From assembly GCA_002305795.1 (NCBI GenBank), contig DBRF01000006.1, positions 1 to 64,000 on the forward strand: a stretch of DNA of 64,000 nt. Direction: 5' to 3'. The translations under genes were made by a program, and so were the position numbers. This document shows, one piece after another, positions 8,162 to 16,339 of the stretch. Numbering within the stretch: position 1 is the stretch's first letter; every line of letters starts with the position of its first letter. Source of the DNA: Ruminococcaceae bacterium UBA1375. GTDB lineage: Bacteria > Bacillota > Clostridia > Oscillospirales > Ruminococcaceae. The notes below the pieces were generated by a model. That model searched no databases. It was not told the origin of the DNA and was given only the letters and a program-made list of their open reading frames with translations.

Positions 8162-8660
8162 CTTAAAAGTTTTTTGGTGAAGCTTTTTTCAAAAAAGCTT
8201 CTCAGGGTGTGGGGTGAAACGACAGGTCTTTGACCTGCCCAAGTCCCACCTTAGCGGCCAAAAAGGCCGGCCGCTATTTTGCTTCGCAAAAGCCGGTGGA
8301 ACTTGCCCCACAAAGGTTTCTTTTCCATCCTGATTCCGCTCAGGCAACTTGCCTCTGCTTTTTGGAAACAACTGCAATGATAATGGTGGAAAGGCTGACC
8401 GGGCCAGTAGAGAACGGGCGGACAAAAAACAGGCCTGCCCCTGCGCAGAGCAGGCGGGCAGGTCGAGGGTTTGACCGTTAGAGCCCGGCAAACGGTTGAC
8501 GGCCCCCGTTTCACATCGGGCCGCTGGTTTTAAATTCCGCCTTCCTCACCCCGGCTACAGGATTTAACTGCCACGGACCCCTACAAAAGGACTCCGATTT
8601 GTTTGCAGGGCGCTGCCCTGCACCCGCCAGCCTTTGAAAAGGCTGGACCTAAACTTCAAG
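8162..8660. repeat. repeat block between leuC and leuD
   Basis: This is a second copy of the block at 6380-6856: the same left end (8164-8213), the same GC-rich middle (8321-8477) and an inverted right end (8605-8655). A GGCC/GGCC hairpin followed by TTTTGCTTCGCAAAA (8255-8290) is inserted here only; a similar word occurs at 41800-41850. No gene in the gap. Confidence 0.7.
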
Positions 8661-8692
8661 ACCTCCAACTTCCAGTGAAAGGACTGATCCTC

Positions 8693-9175
8693 ATGATCGC
8701 ACAAGGCACCGTCCATAAATACGGCGACAATGTGGATACCGACGTGATTATCCCCGCCCGGTATCTGAATACCTCCGACGCCAAAGAATTGGCCAGCCAC
8801 TGCATGGTGGACATCGACCCTGACTTCGTGACCCGGGTGAAGCCCGGAGACATTATGGTGGCGGATTACAACTTCGGCTGCGGTTCCTCCCGGGAACACG
8901 CCCCCTTGGCCATCAAGACCGCCGGTATCTCCTGCGTCATTGCCAAGACCTTTGCCCGGATTTTCTACCGCAACGCCATCAACATCGGCCTGGCTATTCT
9001 GGAATGCCCCGAAGCCGCCGACCACATCTCCGCCGGGGATGAGGTGAAGGTGGACTTCGACACCGGGGTCATCACCGATTTGACCACCGGCCAGTCTTTC
9101 CAGGCTCAGCCCTTCCCGGACTTTATCAAGGACATCATCGCCAAGGGCGGTTTGATGAATTCCATCAAAGGGTAA
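8693..9175 (+). CDS. leuD: 3-isopropylmalate dehydratase small subunit
   Basis: A 160-residue swivel-domain partner of LeuC. NFGCGSSREHAP is the conserved substrate-contacting loop, and GKVHKYGDNVDTDVIIPARYL-type N-terminal pattern (here TVHKYGDNVDTDVIIPARYL split over 8705-8764) is typical. The length matches the short LeuD/HacB class paired with this LeuC type. The start ATG 8693 follows AAAGGACT; longer in-frame starts lie in the repeat block. LeuB follows after 13 bases. Confidence 0.95.
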   Translation: MIAQGTVHKYGDNVDTDVIIPARYLNTSDAKELASHCMVDIDPDFVTRVKPGDIMVADYNFGCGSSREHAPLAIKTAGISCVIAKTFARIFYRNAINIGLAILECPEAADHISAGDEVKVDFDTGVITDLTTGQSFQAQPFPDFIKDIIAKGGLMNSIKG

Positions 9176-9188
9176 GGAGGACTGTGCT

Positions 9189-10271
9189 ATGGAAAAGAAG
9201 ATTGCGCTGATTAAGGGCGACGGCATCGGCCCGGAAATCGTGGATCAGGCGGTGCGGGTGCTGGACAAAATCTGTGAAAAGTACGGCCACACCTTCCACT
9301 ACCAGCGAGTGCTCATGGGGGGCGAATCCATCGACGCCACCGGCGTTCCCCTCACCGACCAGGCTCTGGCCGACGCCAAGGCCAGCGATGCGGTGTTGCT
9401 GGGCAGCGTGGGCGGCCCCAAGTGGGACAGCCAGCCCGGACACCTCCGCCCGGAAAAGGGACTGCTCCAAATCCGCAAGGGATTAGGATTGTTTGCCAAC
9501 CTCCGTCCCGCCTACCTGTACCCTCAGTTGAAGGAAGCCTGCCCGTTGCGGGAGGACATCATTGGGGACGGCTTTGATATGATCGTGGTCCGGGAGCTCA
9601 CCGGAGGGTTGTACTTCGGCACCCACGAAACCAACGAGGAAAACGGGGAGCTGGTGGCCCACGACGATTTGCGGTACAGCGAAAGCGAGATCCGCCGGAT
9701 TGCCGTCAAGGGCTTTGAGATTGCCAAGAAGCGCCGCTGCCACGTCACCAGCGTGGAGAAGTCCAACGTGCTGGATTCTTCCCGGCTGTGGAAGAAGATT
9801 GTCCACGAAGTGGCAGAAAGCTACCCGGAAGTGGAGCTCACCGATATGCTGGTGGACAACTGCGCCATGCAGCTGGTGAAGGACCCAAAGCAGTTTGACG
9901 TAATCCTCACCGAGAATATGTTCGGGGACATCCTCTCCGACGAAGCCAGCATGGTTACCGGTTCCATCGGGATGCTGTCCAGCGCCAGCCTGAACGAGAC
10001 CAAGTTCGGCCTGTACGAGCCCAGCCACGGCTCCGCCCCGGACATTGCCGGGAAGGATCTGGCCAACCCCATCGCCACCATCCTTTCCGCCGCCATGATG
10101 CTGCGGTACTCCTTCGACATGGACAAGGAAGCGGACGACATCGAAGCCGCCGTCCGGAAGGTGTTGGAGCAGGGCTACCGCACCCCCGACATCCGCAGCC
10201 GGATTTCTCCGGAAGGGGAGATTGCCGTGGGCTGCAAGGGCATGGGAGACGCCATTGTGGCTGCGCTGTAA
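9189..10271 (+). CDS. leuB: 3-isopropylmalate dehydrogenase
   Basis: A 360-residue NAD-dependent enzyme that oxidises and decarboxylates 3-isopropylmalate to 2-oxoisocaproate, the keto acid of leucine. IALIKGDGIGPEIV opens the protein; the metal and substrate region reads DNCAMQLVKDP and ENMFGDILSDEASM, and the GSAPDIAGKDLANP segment binds NAD. An AAGGAGG site precedes the ATG by 8 bases. It is last gene of the leu operon, followed by a terminator at 10286. Confidence 0.97.
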   Translation: MEKKIALIKGDGIGPEIVDQAVRVLDKICEKYGHTFHYQRVLMGGESIDATGVPLTDQALADAKASDAVLLGSVGGPKWDSQPGHLRPEKGLLQIRKGLGLFANLRPAYLYPQLKEACPLREDIIGDGFDMIVVRELTGGLYFGTHETNEENGELVAHDDLRYSESEIRRIAVKGFEIAKKRRCHVTSVEKSNVLDSSRLWKKIVHEVAESYPEVELTDMLVDNCAMQLVKDPKQFDVILTENMFGDILSDEASMVTGSIGMLSSASLNETKFGLYEPSHGSAPDIAGKDLANPIATILSAAMMLRYSFDMDKEADDIEAAVRKVLEQGYRTPDIRSRISPEGEIAVGCKGMGDAIVAAL

Positions 10272-10285
10272 ACCGGCTGAAACAA

Positions 10286-10324
10286 AAACATCCCCTTGAT
10301 CTGGGTTGACAAAGGGGACGTTTT
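10286..10324 (+). terminator. terminator of the leucine operon
   Basis: A CATCCCCTT...AAGGGGACG stem is flanked by A and T runs, 15 bases after leuB. Confidence 0.6.
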
Positions 10325-10403
10325 GGAGTCGCAATCAAGGCCAGGGTGTTCTGTCCCGTACTGACCGAAACGGCTCCGCTCCACAAAAACAAGACAAATA
10401 AGA

Positions 10404-10446
10404 AAGCAACCGTCTGACGAACACTTGGACGGTTGCTTTTTTGCAA
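10404..10446. terminator. terminator hairpin, possible remnant of a toxin-like cassette
   Basis: An 11-pair stem (10404-10414 with 10428-10438) followed by T6 can serve as terminator of leuB. The preceding AAGACAAATAAG and the AGCAACCG stem resemble the terminator zone of cassettes 1 and 5, but no peptide ORF or opposite promoter remains. Confidence 0.6.
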
Positions 10447-10457
10447 TGAAAGACGTT

Positions 10458-11144
10458 TTATGATTTTTTTGAAACCTGCACCGGCACCACATCCTTAAAC
10501 ATAGCCCGGTACCGGGGCGGGATGGCTTTGTCCTTGTGGTAGCGGCCGAAGAACCACATCTTAAAATCCACCAGCTCGCTGATGCGCTGCAAAAACTGAT
10601 GGAGAAATCCCAAGGCGGTGTCGTTCTCGTTGAGGTTCATAAACTGCTTGATTTTCCCCGGGGCGTCGTGGGTGAGGATCACATCCACCTGATCCCCGTT
10701 GAGCCCCAGCCGGTTTAAGGCTTTGTCGGTCTGCTCCAGCACCGGAAGCCGCAGGGCGTGGGCCTTTTCCTGGGTCATCTCCTCTAAATCCTCCACCGGA
10801 TCGCCTCCGCCGAAGGCAAAGATAGTGGTGTCCTCGATGGTGAAGATTTCCCCCCGGCAGAGGTGGCGGATGTTGGGAGCGATGGTGTGAACCATGCCGC
10901 CGCAGTATTCCTCGGTGGGGTACTCCTCCAGCCGGTCGAAGTTTTCGTTTAACCCCTCCACAAAGAGGATGTTGTACTTCAGCTTGCTGAGATATTTTAA
11001 GGCGGCCTTTTCCTGTTTGCTGCCGTCCCAGATAAACCCGAAGTCCCCGCAGACCAGCAGGGTGTCCCCGGGCTTTAACTGCTTCATGTTCTTTTCCTTG
11101 AACCGTTCCAGATCTCCGTGGAGATCCCCGGTGATGTAGATCAT
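10458..11144 (-). CDS. metallophosphoesterase-family protein with altered metal ligands
   Basis: A 228-residue protein of the calcineurin-like phosphoesterase fold. GDLHGD (start), VCGDFGF and LTHDAP fit the first, second and fourth metal motifs. The usual GNHE reads GLNE (EGLNENFD) and the usual GHxH reads GRYH, so two metal-ligand positions are changed. It may bind metal differently or be inactive; a remote active homologue cannot be excluded. It is a single gene on the minus strand, running toward leuB. Substrate unknown. Confidence 0.75.
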   Translation of the reverse strand: MIYITGDLHGDLERFKEKNMKQLKPGDTLLVCGDFGFIWDGSKQEKAALKYLSKLKYNILFVEGLNENFDRLEEYPTEEYCGGMVHTIAPNIRHLCRGEIFTIEDTTIFAFGGGDPVEDLEEMTQEKAHALRLPVLEQTDKALNRLGLNGDQVDVILTHDAPGKIKQFMNLNENDTALGFLHQFLQRISELVDFKMWFFGRYHKDKAIPPRYRAMFKDVVPVQVSKKS

Positions 11145-11213
11145 GTTGATTCCCTCCCCGTACCATGCTATTGTAGCATATTTTCTGCTGTTTTCCTAGG
11201 GGGGGAATTTGAA

Positions 11214-11296
11214 GAAATAATGAAGAATGAATAGTGAATAATGAATAATTTTGGTTGAGACCTGCGCTGCGCTTGGTCTCTTCCATTAAAAAAGAA
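11214..11296. repeat. GAATGAATAGTGAATAATGAA dispersed repeat
   Basis: Plus-orientation copy of the repeat also at 3591, 11404 (inverted) and 24376 (inverted): tandem GAATGAA words, then GGTTGAGACC and TCTTCCATT. With 11404-11496 it flanks about 100 AT-rich bases that hold nothing else visible. Confidence 0.65.
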
Positions 11297-11403
11297 ATTG
11301 GAACGCAGTTGCAATCAGAAAAGTTATGCAAAATAGGAAAATTATTCCGATAAAATAAGAAATTTACGGCTTTTATTTCAACTGGCCAAACCACATCCCA
11401 TCC

Positions 11404-11496
11404 ACAATTTTCCTTCTTTTCCCAATGGAAGATTCGACCGCAGGGAGAATCAACCTGAACTATTCATTCTTCATTCTTCACTCTTCATTTCTCCTT
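11404..11496. repeat. inverted copy of the GAATGAA-type repeat
   Basis: Contains AATGGAAGATTCGACC...CTATTCATTCTTCATTC. It reaches into the 3' end of rarA, so the last residues (KEK) and stop codon of RarA are written in repeat sequence. Confidence 0.65.
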
Positions 11497-12816
11497 CTCC
11501 TCCCTGTGCCGCCGCTTCCATTCCTTAATCTGCTCCAGCCTGTCTTTAAACTTCCCTTCCACTCCCTGCCGGGTGGGGCGGTAGTATTCCCGGCCCGCCA
11601 GGGAATCCGGCAGGCACTGCATGGTGGTGAGCTTGTCCTGGGTGTGGTGGGCGTACTGGTAGCCCTCTCCGTAGTGAAGCTCCTTCATCAGCCTGGTGGG
11701 GGCGTTGCGGATCACCAGAGGCACCGGCTCCGCCAGCTGGGTCAGGGCGTCCTGTTTGGCGTACTGGTAGGCCACGTCCAGGGCGTTGGACTTGGGGGCC
11801 AGGGAGAGGTACACCACCGCCTGGGTGAGATTTAAGTTGCACTCCGGCATCCCGATGTAGTGGCTGGCCTGGTAGGCAGCCACCGCCATCTCCAGCGCCC
11901 GGGGGTCCGCCAGCCCCACATCCTCGCTGGCAAACCGAATCAGCCGCCGGGCAACGTACAAAGGGTCTTCCCCCGCCTCCAGCATCCGGGCCAGCCAGTA
12001 CACTGCCGCATCCGGGTCGGAGTTGCGCATGGACTTGTGGAGGGCGGAAATCAGGTTGTAGTGCTCCTCCCCCTGCTTGTCGTAGAGCAGGGTCTTTTTG
12101 GAGGTGCACTGCTCCAAAATTTCCGGGGTGACGGTGACGGTATCCCCCTCCGTCTGCCCGTTGAGCACCACCATCTCCAGGGTGGACAGGGCAGTGCGGG
12201 CGTCCCCGTTGGCGAAGTTGGCGATGGCGGTGAGCAGCTGCGGGGCGATGTTCACCTTCTGCCCCCCGAAGCCGCGAGGGTCGGTGAGGGCCCGGCGGAG
12301 CAGGGCGGTCAAATCCTGGGCGGAAAGGCTTTGGAGAACAAACACCTTGCACCGGCTCAGCAGCGCCCCGTTGACCTCAAAGGAGGGGTTTTCGGTGGTG
12401 GCGCCGATGAGGATGATGCTCCCCTTTTCCACAAAGGGCAAAAAGGCGTCCTGCTGGGCCTTGTTGAACCGGTGGATTTCGTCCACAAACACAATGGTCC
12501 GGGAACCGAACCGGCGGTTGTCCTCCGCCTGCTGCATCACCCCCCGGATTTCCTTAATCCCGCTGGTGACGGCGGAAAAATCCAGGAATGCCGCCTGGGT
12601 GCGGTGGGCGATGACCCGGGCCAGGGTGGTTTTGCCCACCCCCGGCGGCCCCCAGAAAATCATGGAGGAGATACGGTCGCTTTCGATGAGGCGGCGCAGC
12701 ACCTTCCCCGGCCCCAGCAGGTGCTGCTGTCCCACAATCTCATCCAGGGTTTGGGGACGCAGCCGGGCGGCCAGGGGGGCGTCGTCGGGGTGCTGAAAAA
12801 GGGTCTGCTGTTCCAT
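11485..12816 (-). CDS. rarA: replication-associated recombination protein A
   Basis: A 443-residue AAA+ ATPase of the RarA/MgsA/WRNIP1 family that acts at stalled replication forks and interacts with the clamp and SSB. Walker A is GPPGVGKTT, Walker B region VFVDEIHRFNKAQQD, followed by the sensor segment IGATTENPSFEVN; the C-terminal half is the RarA oligomerisation domain. The length is normal. The start ATG follows an AGGCGTCCCTT leader without a strong ribosome binding site. Confidence 0.95.
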   Translation of the reverse strand: MEQQTLFQHPDDAPLAARLRPQTLDEIVGQQHLLGPGKVLRRLIESDRISSMIFWGPPGVGKTTLARVIAHRTQAAFLDFSAVTSGIKEIRGVMQQAEDNRRFGSRTIVFVDEIHRFNKAQQDAFLPFVEKGSIILIGATTENPSFEVNGALLSRCKVFVLQSLSAQDLTALLRRALTDPRGFGGQKVNIAPQLLTAIANFANGDARTALSTLEMVVLNGQTEGDTVTVTPEILEQCTSKKTLLYDKQGEEHYNLISALHKSMRNSDPDAAVYWLARMLEAGEDPLYVARRLIRFASEDVGLADPRALEMAVAAYQASHYIGMPECNLNLTQAVVYLSLAPKSNALDVAYQYAKQDALTQLAEPVPLVIRNAPTRLMKELHYGEGYQYAHHTQDKLTTMQCLPDSLAGREYYRPTRQGVEGKFKDRLEQIKEWKRRHREEKEK

Positions 12817-13051
12817 AAGGGACGCCTCCAGTCCGGTTGGTTTCTATGTTTATTATAGGGCATTTGCGCCGGAAATCAAGGGGCGGGAGAAAGAGCTGGC
12901 GTTGGGAATCATAATCTTTTCTTAAGACGGGGATTTTCTTTTGAAATTTCATAATCCTGTCACAGTTTTGGGGTATTCTAAAAAAGAATCCTCCTTGCCA
13001 AGGGTTGACCGGTGTGGTATCATGAAATGCAGACCCCCCTTGGGCGGGGAT

Positions 13052-14482
13052 ATGACCTTGAGAATACCGAAAAGGATTGTGAATAGATTGAACTGGAAAA
13101 AACCTTTTACCGCAGCCCTGGCGGCGCTGGCCAGCGTGGTGCTGCTGATTACTCCCTTGAGCACCTCCGCTCTGACCTATACCCCCGACACCTTTGAAGT
13201 CCACAGTGAATCCGCCATTTTGGTGAACACCGACACCGGCACCGTGGTGTACGAGAAAAATGCGGACCAGCAGATGCTCCCCGCTTCTTTGGTGAAGATC
13301 ATGACCTTTATCATCGCCGTGGAGACCTGGTCGGATTTGGACGGCACCACTATCACCATGTCCCGGGCGGTGCAGGACGAGCTTTACGGCCGGGACGCCT
13401 CCAACGCCGGTATTTTGGTGGGGGAAACGGTGACCCTGCGCAACCTCCTCTACGCCTTGATGCTCAACTCCGCCTGTGAAGCCGCCAGCATGATTGCCGA
13501 GTATTACGGGAACGGAGACCAGCAGCCCTTTATCGACGCCATGAACGCCAAGGCCCAGGAGATTGGCTGTACCAACACCCACTTCACCAACGCCCATGGC
13601 CTGGACGACCCCAATCAGTATTCCACCGCTCGGGATATGTACCTGATTACCCAGTACGCCTACAATATGCCCATCTACGACGACCGGCCCCTGGATGCGG
13701 ACAGCAAGGCCCAGTCCCAGCAGATTTTCGACGTGATTTCCTCCACCGACAACTATTATATTTCCCCCACCAATCTGCGGGACAAGCAGGTGGTGGTACA
13801 CACCAACGCTATGGTGCGGGAAGGCAACGAGTATTACTACGAATACAGCCGGGGAGTGAAAACCGGCACCACCGACCAAAACACCAAAAATCTGGTGACG
13901 GCGGGGAGCAAGGACGGCTTCAACTACATCTGCGTGGTGATGGGAGCCCAGAATTTGGATGACGCCGGAAACGCCACCAACTACACCTACATCGACACCA
14001 TCAACCTCTACGACTGGGCCTTCGACACCTTCGCCACCCGCACGGTGGTCACCACCGGGGACTATATCGAGGAAGCCAACGTCCAGCTGGCCAGCGGCAA
14101 GAACTATGTGCTGCTTTCCCCCGCCCAGGACGTCATCTGCCTGATTCCCAACGAGGATTTGCTGGACCTGTCCACCATCCAGAAGGTGGCCACCGTCAAC
14201 GATGAGATTCTGGCCCCGGTGCACAAGGGGGATGTGCTGGGCAGCCTGGAGCTGCGGCTTCAGGACGAGACCCTGGCCACGGTGGATTTGGTGGCCACCG
14301 AGGACGTAGAGGTGAGCTGGGTCAGCTGGACCTTCTATCAGATCGGGCAGTTTTTCACCAACATCTGGGTGATTCTGGCTCTTGTGGTCATTGTGGTGCT
14401 GGTGGTGATTCTGATTCTGGTGCGGCCCAAACGGAAAAAGAAGGGCAGAGGCGGCAAGACCAAGTACCGGCATCTGCGGTGA
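13052..14482 (+). CDS. D-alanyl-D-alanine carboxypeptidase (DacF-like)
   Basis: A 476-residue exported low-molecular-weight penicillin-binding protein that trims the terminal D-Ala of peptidoglycan stem peptides. It has a signal peptide (residues 1-40), the SxxK motif ASLVKIMT, KTG in SRGVKTGTTD, and a C-terminal membrane helix (about 437-463) with a Lys/Arg-rich tail, so it is anchored at both the start and end of export. The SxN motif position reads NSACEAA, i.e. Cys instead of Asn; this needs comparison with relatives. ATG 13052 is preferred, though an in-frame ATG at 13022 is possible; neither has a strong ribosome binding site. Confidence 0.85.
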   Translation: MTLRIPKRIVNRLNWKKPFTAALAALASVVLLITPLSTSALTYTPDTFEVHSESAILVNTDTGTVVYEKNADQQMLPASLVKIMTFIIAVETWSDLDGTTITMSRAVQDELYGRDASNAGILVGETVTLRNLLYALMLNSACEAASMIAEYYGNGDQQPFIDAMNAKAQEIGCTNTHFTNAHGLDDPNQYSTARDMYLITQYAYNMPIYDDRPLDADSKAQSQQIFDVISSTDNYYISPTNLRDKQVVVHTNAMVREGNEYYYEYSRGVKTGTTDQNTKNLVTAGSKDGFNYICVVMGAQNLDDAGNATNYTYIDTINLYDWAFDTFATRTVVTTGDYIEEANVQLASGKNYVLLSPAQDVICLIPNEDLLDLSTIQKVATVNDEILAPVHKGDVLGSLELRLQDETLATVDLVATEDVEVSWVSWTFYQIGQFFTNIWVILALVVIVVLVVILILVRPKRKKKGRGGKTKYRHLR

Positions 14483-14500
14483 GAAGCAGTGAGAAAGGAA

Positions 14501-14535
14501 AAACAACCGCTCCTTAGATGGGCGGTTGTTTCAGT
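14501..14535 (+). terminator. terminator after the carboxypeptidase gene
   Basis: A ten-pair stem (14501-14510 with 14522-14531) starting with AAA and ending TTT. It directly abuts CAGTTTGTCGAAAAAA, the end motif of the dispersed element. Confidence 0.7.
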
Positions 14536-14720
14536 TTGTCGAAAAAATATTTGCAATCTCCTTGGCAGCTTTTACGCAAATCCCTCACGGATTGCCTGTA
14601 ATCAGCCTTCAATAGGGGATGGAAAAGGAATGCCGGGACAAAGGCTTCCCCCAGGGGGGAAGCTGCCGCCGCAGGCGGCTGATGAGGGGGAAAGGGGAAT
14701 TTTTCACCGGCAAAAACCGT
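14532..14720. repeat. dispersed element fragment next to a terminator
   Basis: Begins with the TTGTCGAAAAA end motif and contains a CTTCCCCC/GGGGGAAG hairpin and a GCCGCCGCAGGCGGC hairpin (14640-14690), words that recur at 18100-18220. The gap 14483-14840 holds no gene. Confidence 0.5.
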
Positions 14721-14851
14721 GACGTACCGCAAAAATTGTCTGCTAAATTTCCCTGAGATGAAATGGGTTCACCCATGCCGCACCTCATCCTTGGCCGCAC
14801 CGGTTTGCAGAAAAGCCAAACAGAAGTTAGCCCCATTGCCTTATGGGGAAA

Positions 14852-14880
14852 TTGACAGGAATGTCATTTTTTGCTATAAT
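14852..14880 (+). promoter_or_regulatory. sense promoter of toxin-like cassette 2
   Basis: TTGACA (14852-14857) and TATAAT (14875-14880) with a 17-base spacer, full consensus. Confidence 0.75.
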
Positions 14881-14995
14881 CAGGCTACGGCGAAAGCCCA
14901 CCTGCTTCGGCGGGGGAAGGATAAGGCATTTCAAACGGGAGTGGTTGATCCCCTGTACATCCGTCAAGTTATTTTGCTTGAAGGGAGGGGGTGAG

Positions 14996-15085
14996 ATGAC
15001 ATGGGAAGATTTTTTCCTGTTCATCCAGACAGTTTTGTCTGCTCTTCTGGCATATTTTGCTTGGAAGAACAATCGGACAAAATGA
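14996..15085 (+). CDS. type I toxin-like hydrophobic peptide, cassette 2 (29 aa)
   Basis: A 29-codon ORF starting MTWEDFFLF, with a hydrophobic helix (IQTVLSALLAYFAW) and a basic end (KNNRTK). GGGAGGGGG precedes the ATG. A longer in-frame reading from 14843 would cover the promoter and is not credible. Leader bases 14960-14980 (CATCCGTCAAG, then TTTTGCTTG) are nearly the same as in cassette 5 and can form a CAAG/CTTG hairpin just before the ribosome binding site. Confidence 0.75.
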   Translation: MTWEDFFLFIQTVLSALLAYFAWKNNRTK

Positions 15086-15172
15086 AAACAGCCGCTCGAT
15101 TTGGCGCTTGAGCGGCTGTTTTCTTAACAGCTAAATCAAAGGGTCAACCGTTTCCGGTCTTATCCTTTTTCT
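15081..15172 (-). ncRNA. predicted antisense RNA of cassette 2
   Basis: Minus-strand TTGACA (15202-15207) and TATAAT (15179-15184), 17 bases apart. The RNA would contain ACCG-GAAA-CGGT (a GNRA-type hairpin) and end in the shared terminator. Confidence 0.65.
15085..15124. terminator. two-way terminator of cassette 2
   Basis: AAAACAGCCGCTC (15085-15097) pairs with GAGCGGCTGTTTT (15110-15122), with A/T runs on both sides. Confidence 0.75.
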
Positions 15173-15263
15173 ATTTCCATTATACTGTTTTTTGGCCCCT
15201 CTGTCAACCCGGGCAGGGATCTTTTCCAAACCCGGCAGAACCCCGCTCGGATAGCTGTACCCA

Positions 15264-16013
15264 TCATTTCTCTTTCTTAAACCGGTACTGCTGATAGGTC
15301 AGGTGTTCCCGCAGCAGATTCTTCAGGGCGTAGACTGCGGTTTTGGGGGTCTCCCGCTTGGGGAAGATAATCTGGAACCGGTTCTGCTTGCAGGTGAGGA
15401 AGTAGTGGCGCTTGGTCTCAATCACCGACTTAATCTGGGGGTACTTCACCTGGCTGGTTTTGCCGGTTTGGTGGCTGTACACTAAAAAGCCGATTTCGTC
15501 GTTGCCGATGAGGTCGAACACCCGGGCTTTCACATAGGTCTTCTTGCAGTACCGGCCGAACCGGATGCGGTTAATCAGCAGCATGGCAAAGGGGTAGAGC
15601 AGGCAGATGGCCGCCACCAGATAGGAACCCCAGAACAGGGTGCCTACCCCCACCAAAAACACCAGAATCGCCAAGGCGGTGTTGTACCAGCCGTTGACGT
15701 AGTAGTTAAACAGCATGGAGGCGAGATAATCTTGGGCCACCAAATGGACGGTGATTCGGAACCGCTCCCCCTCTTCCACCGGGGGCGGCTGGTCGCTGAC
15801 TTCATCTTCGTCCTCGTCATCCTCGTCCACTTCGGTCTGATCTTCCTCCTCCGCGTCTTCTTCCGGGGCAGGGTCGTCCTCCCGGACCGGGGCATTCATA
15901 TCGCTTTCCAGCCGGAGAAGGTCTTCTTCCTCTCCGGGCGGGATGGGTGCTTCCGGAAGAGGGGTGGACAGTTTCTCCTCCAATGGGGATTGGGTTGGGG
16001 TTTTTTCCTCCAT
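15264..16013 (-). CDS. acidic membrane protein with YcxB-like C-terminal domain
   Basis: A 249-residue protein of unknown role. Residues 1-95 are strongly acidic and Pro-rich (runs of Asp/Glu), about 120-165 form two membrane helices with a short turn, and the C-terminal 80 residues look like the YcxB-type cytoplasmic domain (YVKARVFD...TGKTSQVKYPQIKSV). The ATG at 16013 follows AAGGAGG by 9 bases. No neighbour gives a function; it is divergent from hrcA. Confidence 0.65.
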   Translation of the reverse strand: MEEKTPTQSPLEEKLSTPLPEAPIPPGEEEDLLRLESDMNAPVREDDPAPEEDAEEEDQTEVDEDDEDEDEVSDQPPPVEEGERFRITVHLVAQDYLASMLFNYYVNGWYNTALAILVFLVGVGTLFWGSYLVAAICLLYPFAMLLINRIRFGRYCKKTYVKARVFDLIGNDEIGFLVYSHQTGKTSQVKYPQIKSVIETKRHYFLTCKQNRFQIIFPKRETPKTAVYALKNLLREHLTYQQYRFKKEK

Positions 16014-16202
16014 GGTTTCGGCCTCCTTCGCCAGGCTGCTCCCAGGGCAGTGGATTGGGCCAAACCGGCCAAACCGCAGCATCCGTGCAGCTGACTTTGT
16101 TATTTTATCATATTTTTTTCCCCGGCACAACCGTTTTCGGCCTGGGATTGGGAGAGGGATGGTTTGTTAAAACATAATTTACAAAATATCCGAATCCTGT
16201 AC

Positions 16203-16231
16203 TTGACTTGTCTGGCCCTTGGTGGTACAGT
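16203..16231 (+). promoter_or_regulatory. heat-shock operon promoter
   Basis: TTGACT (16203-16208) and TACAGT (16226-16231), 17 bases apart. The CIRCE operator starts 5 bases downstream. Confidence 0.75.
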
Positions 16232-16235
16232 AGGT

Positions 16236-16262
16236 TTAGCACTCAGGAAAGAGGAGTGCTAA
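16236..16262 (+). promoter_or_regulatory. CIRCE operator (HrcA binding site)
   Basis: TTAGCACTC (16236-16244), nine bases, GAGTGCTAA (16254-16262): a perfect match to the CIRCE consensus over the predicted transcription start. HrcA encoded just downstream should repress itself and the chaperone genes. Confidence 0.97.
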
Positions 16263-16339
16263 AGAAAACAGGTAACATGAAAAAGGTTCCCCATCCTGTT
16301 TTTTCAGCACCATTTCGGGAACAATCGAGGTGAAAGGCC

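Noticed and set aside
14843..15085. An 80-residue version of the cassette 2 peptide
   Set aside because: The frame begins upstream of the promoter and spans the leader; only the last 29 codons match the other cassettes and have a ribosome binding site.
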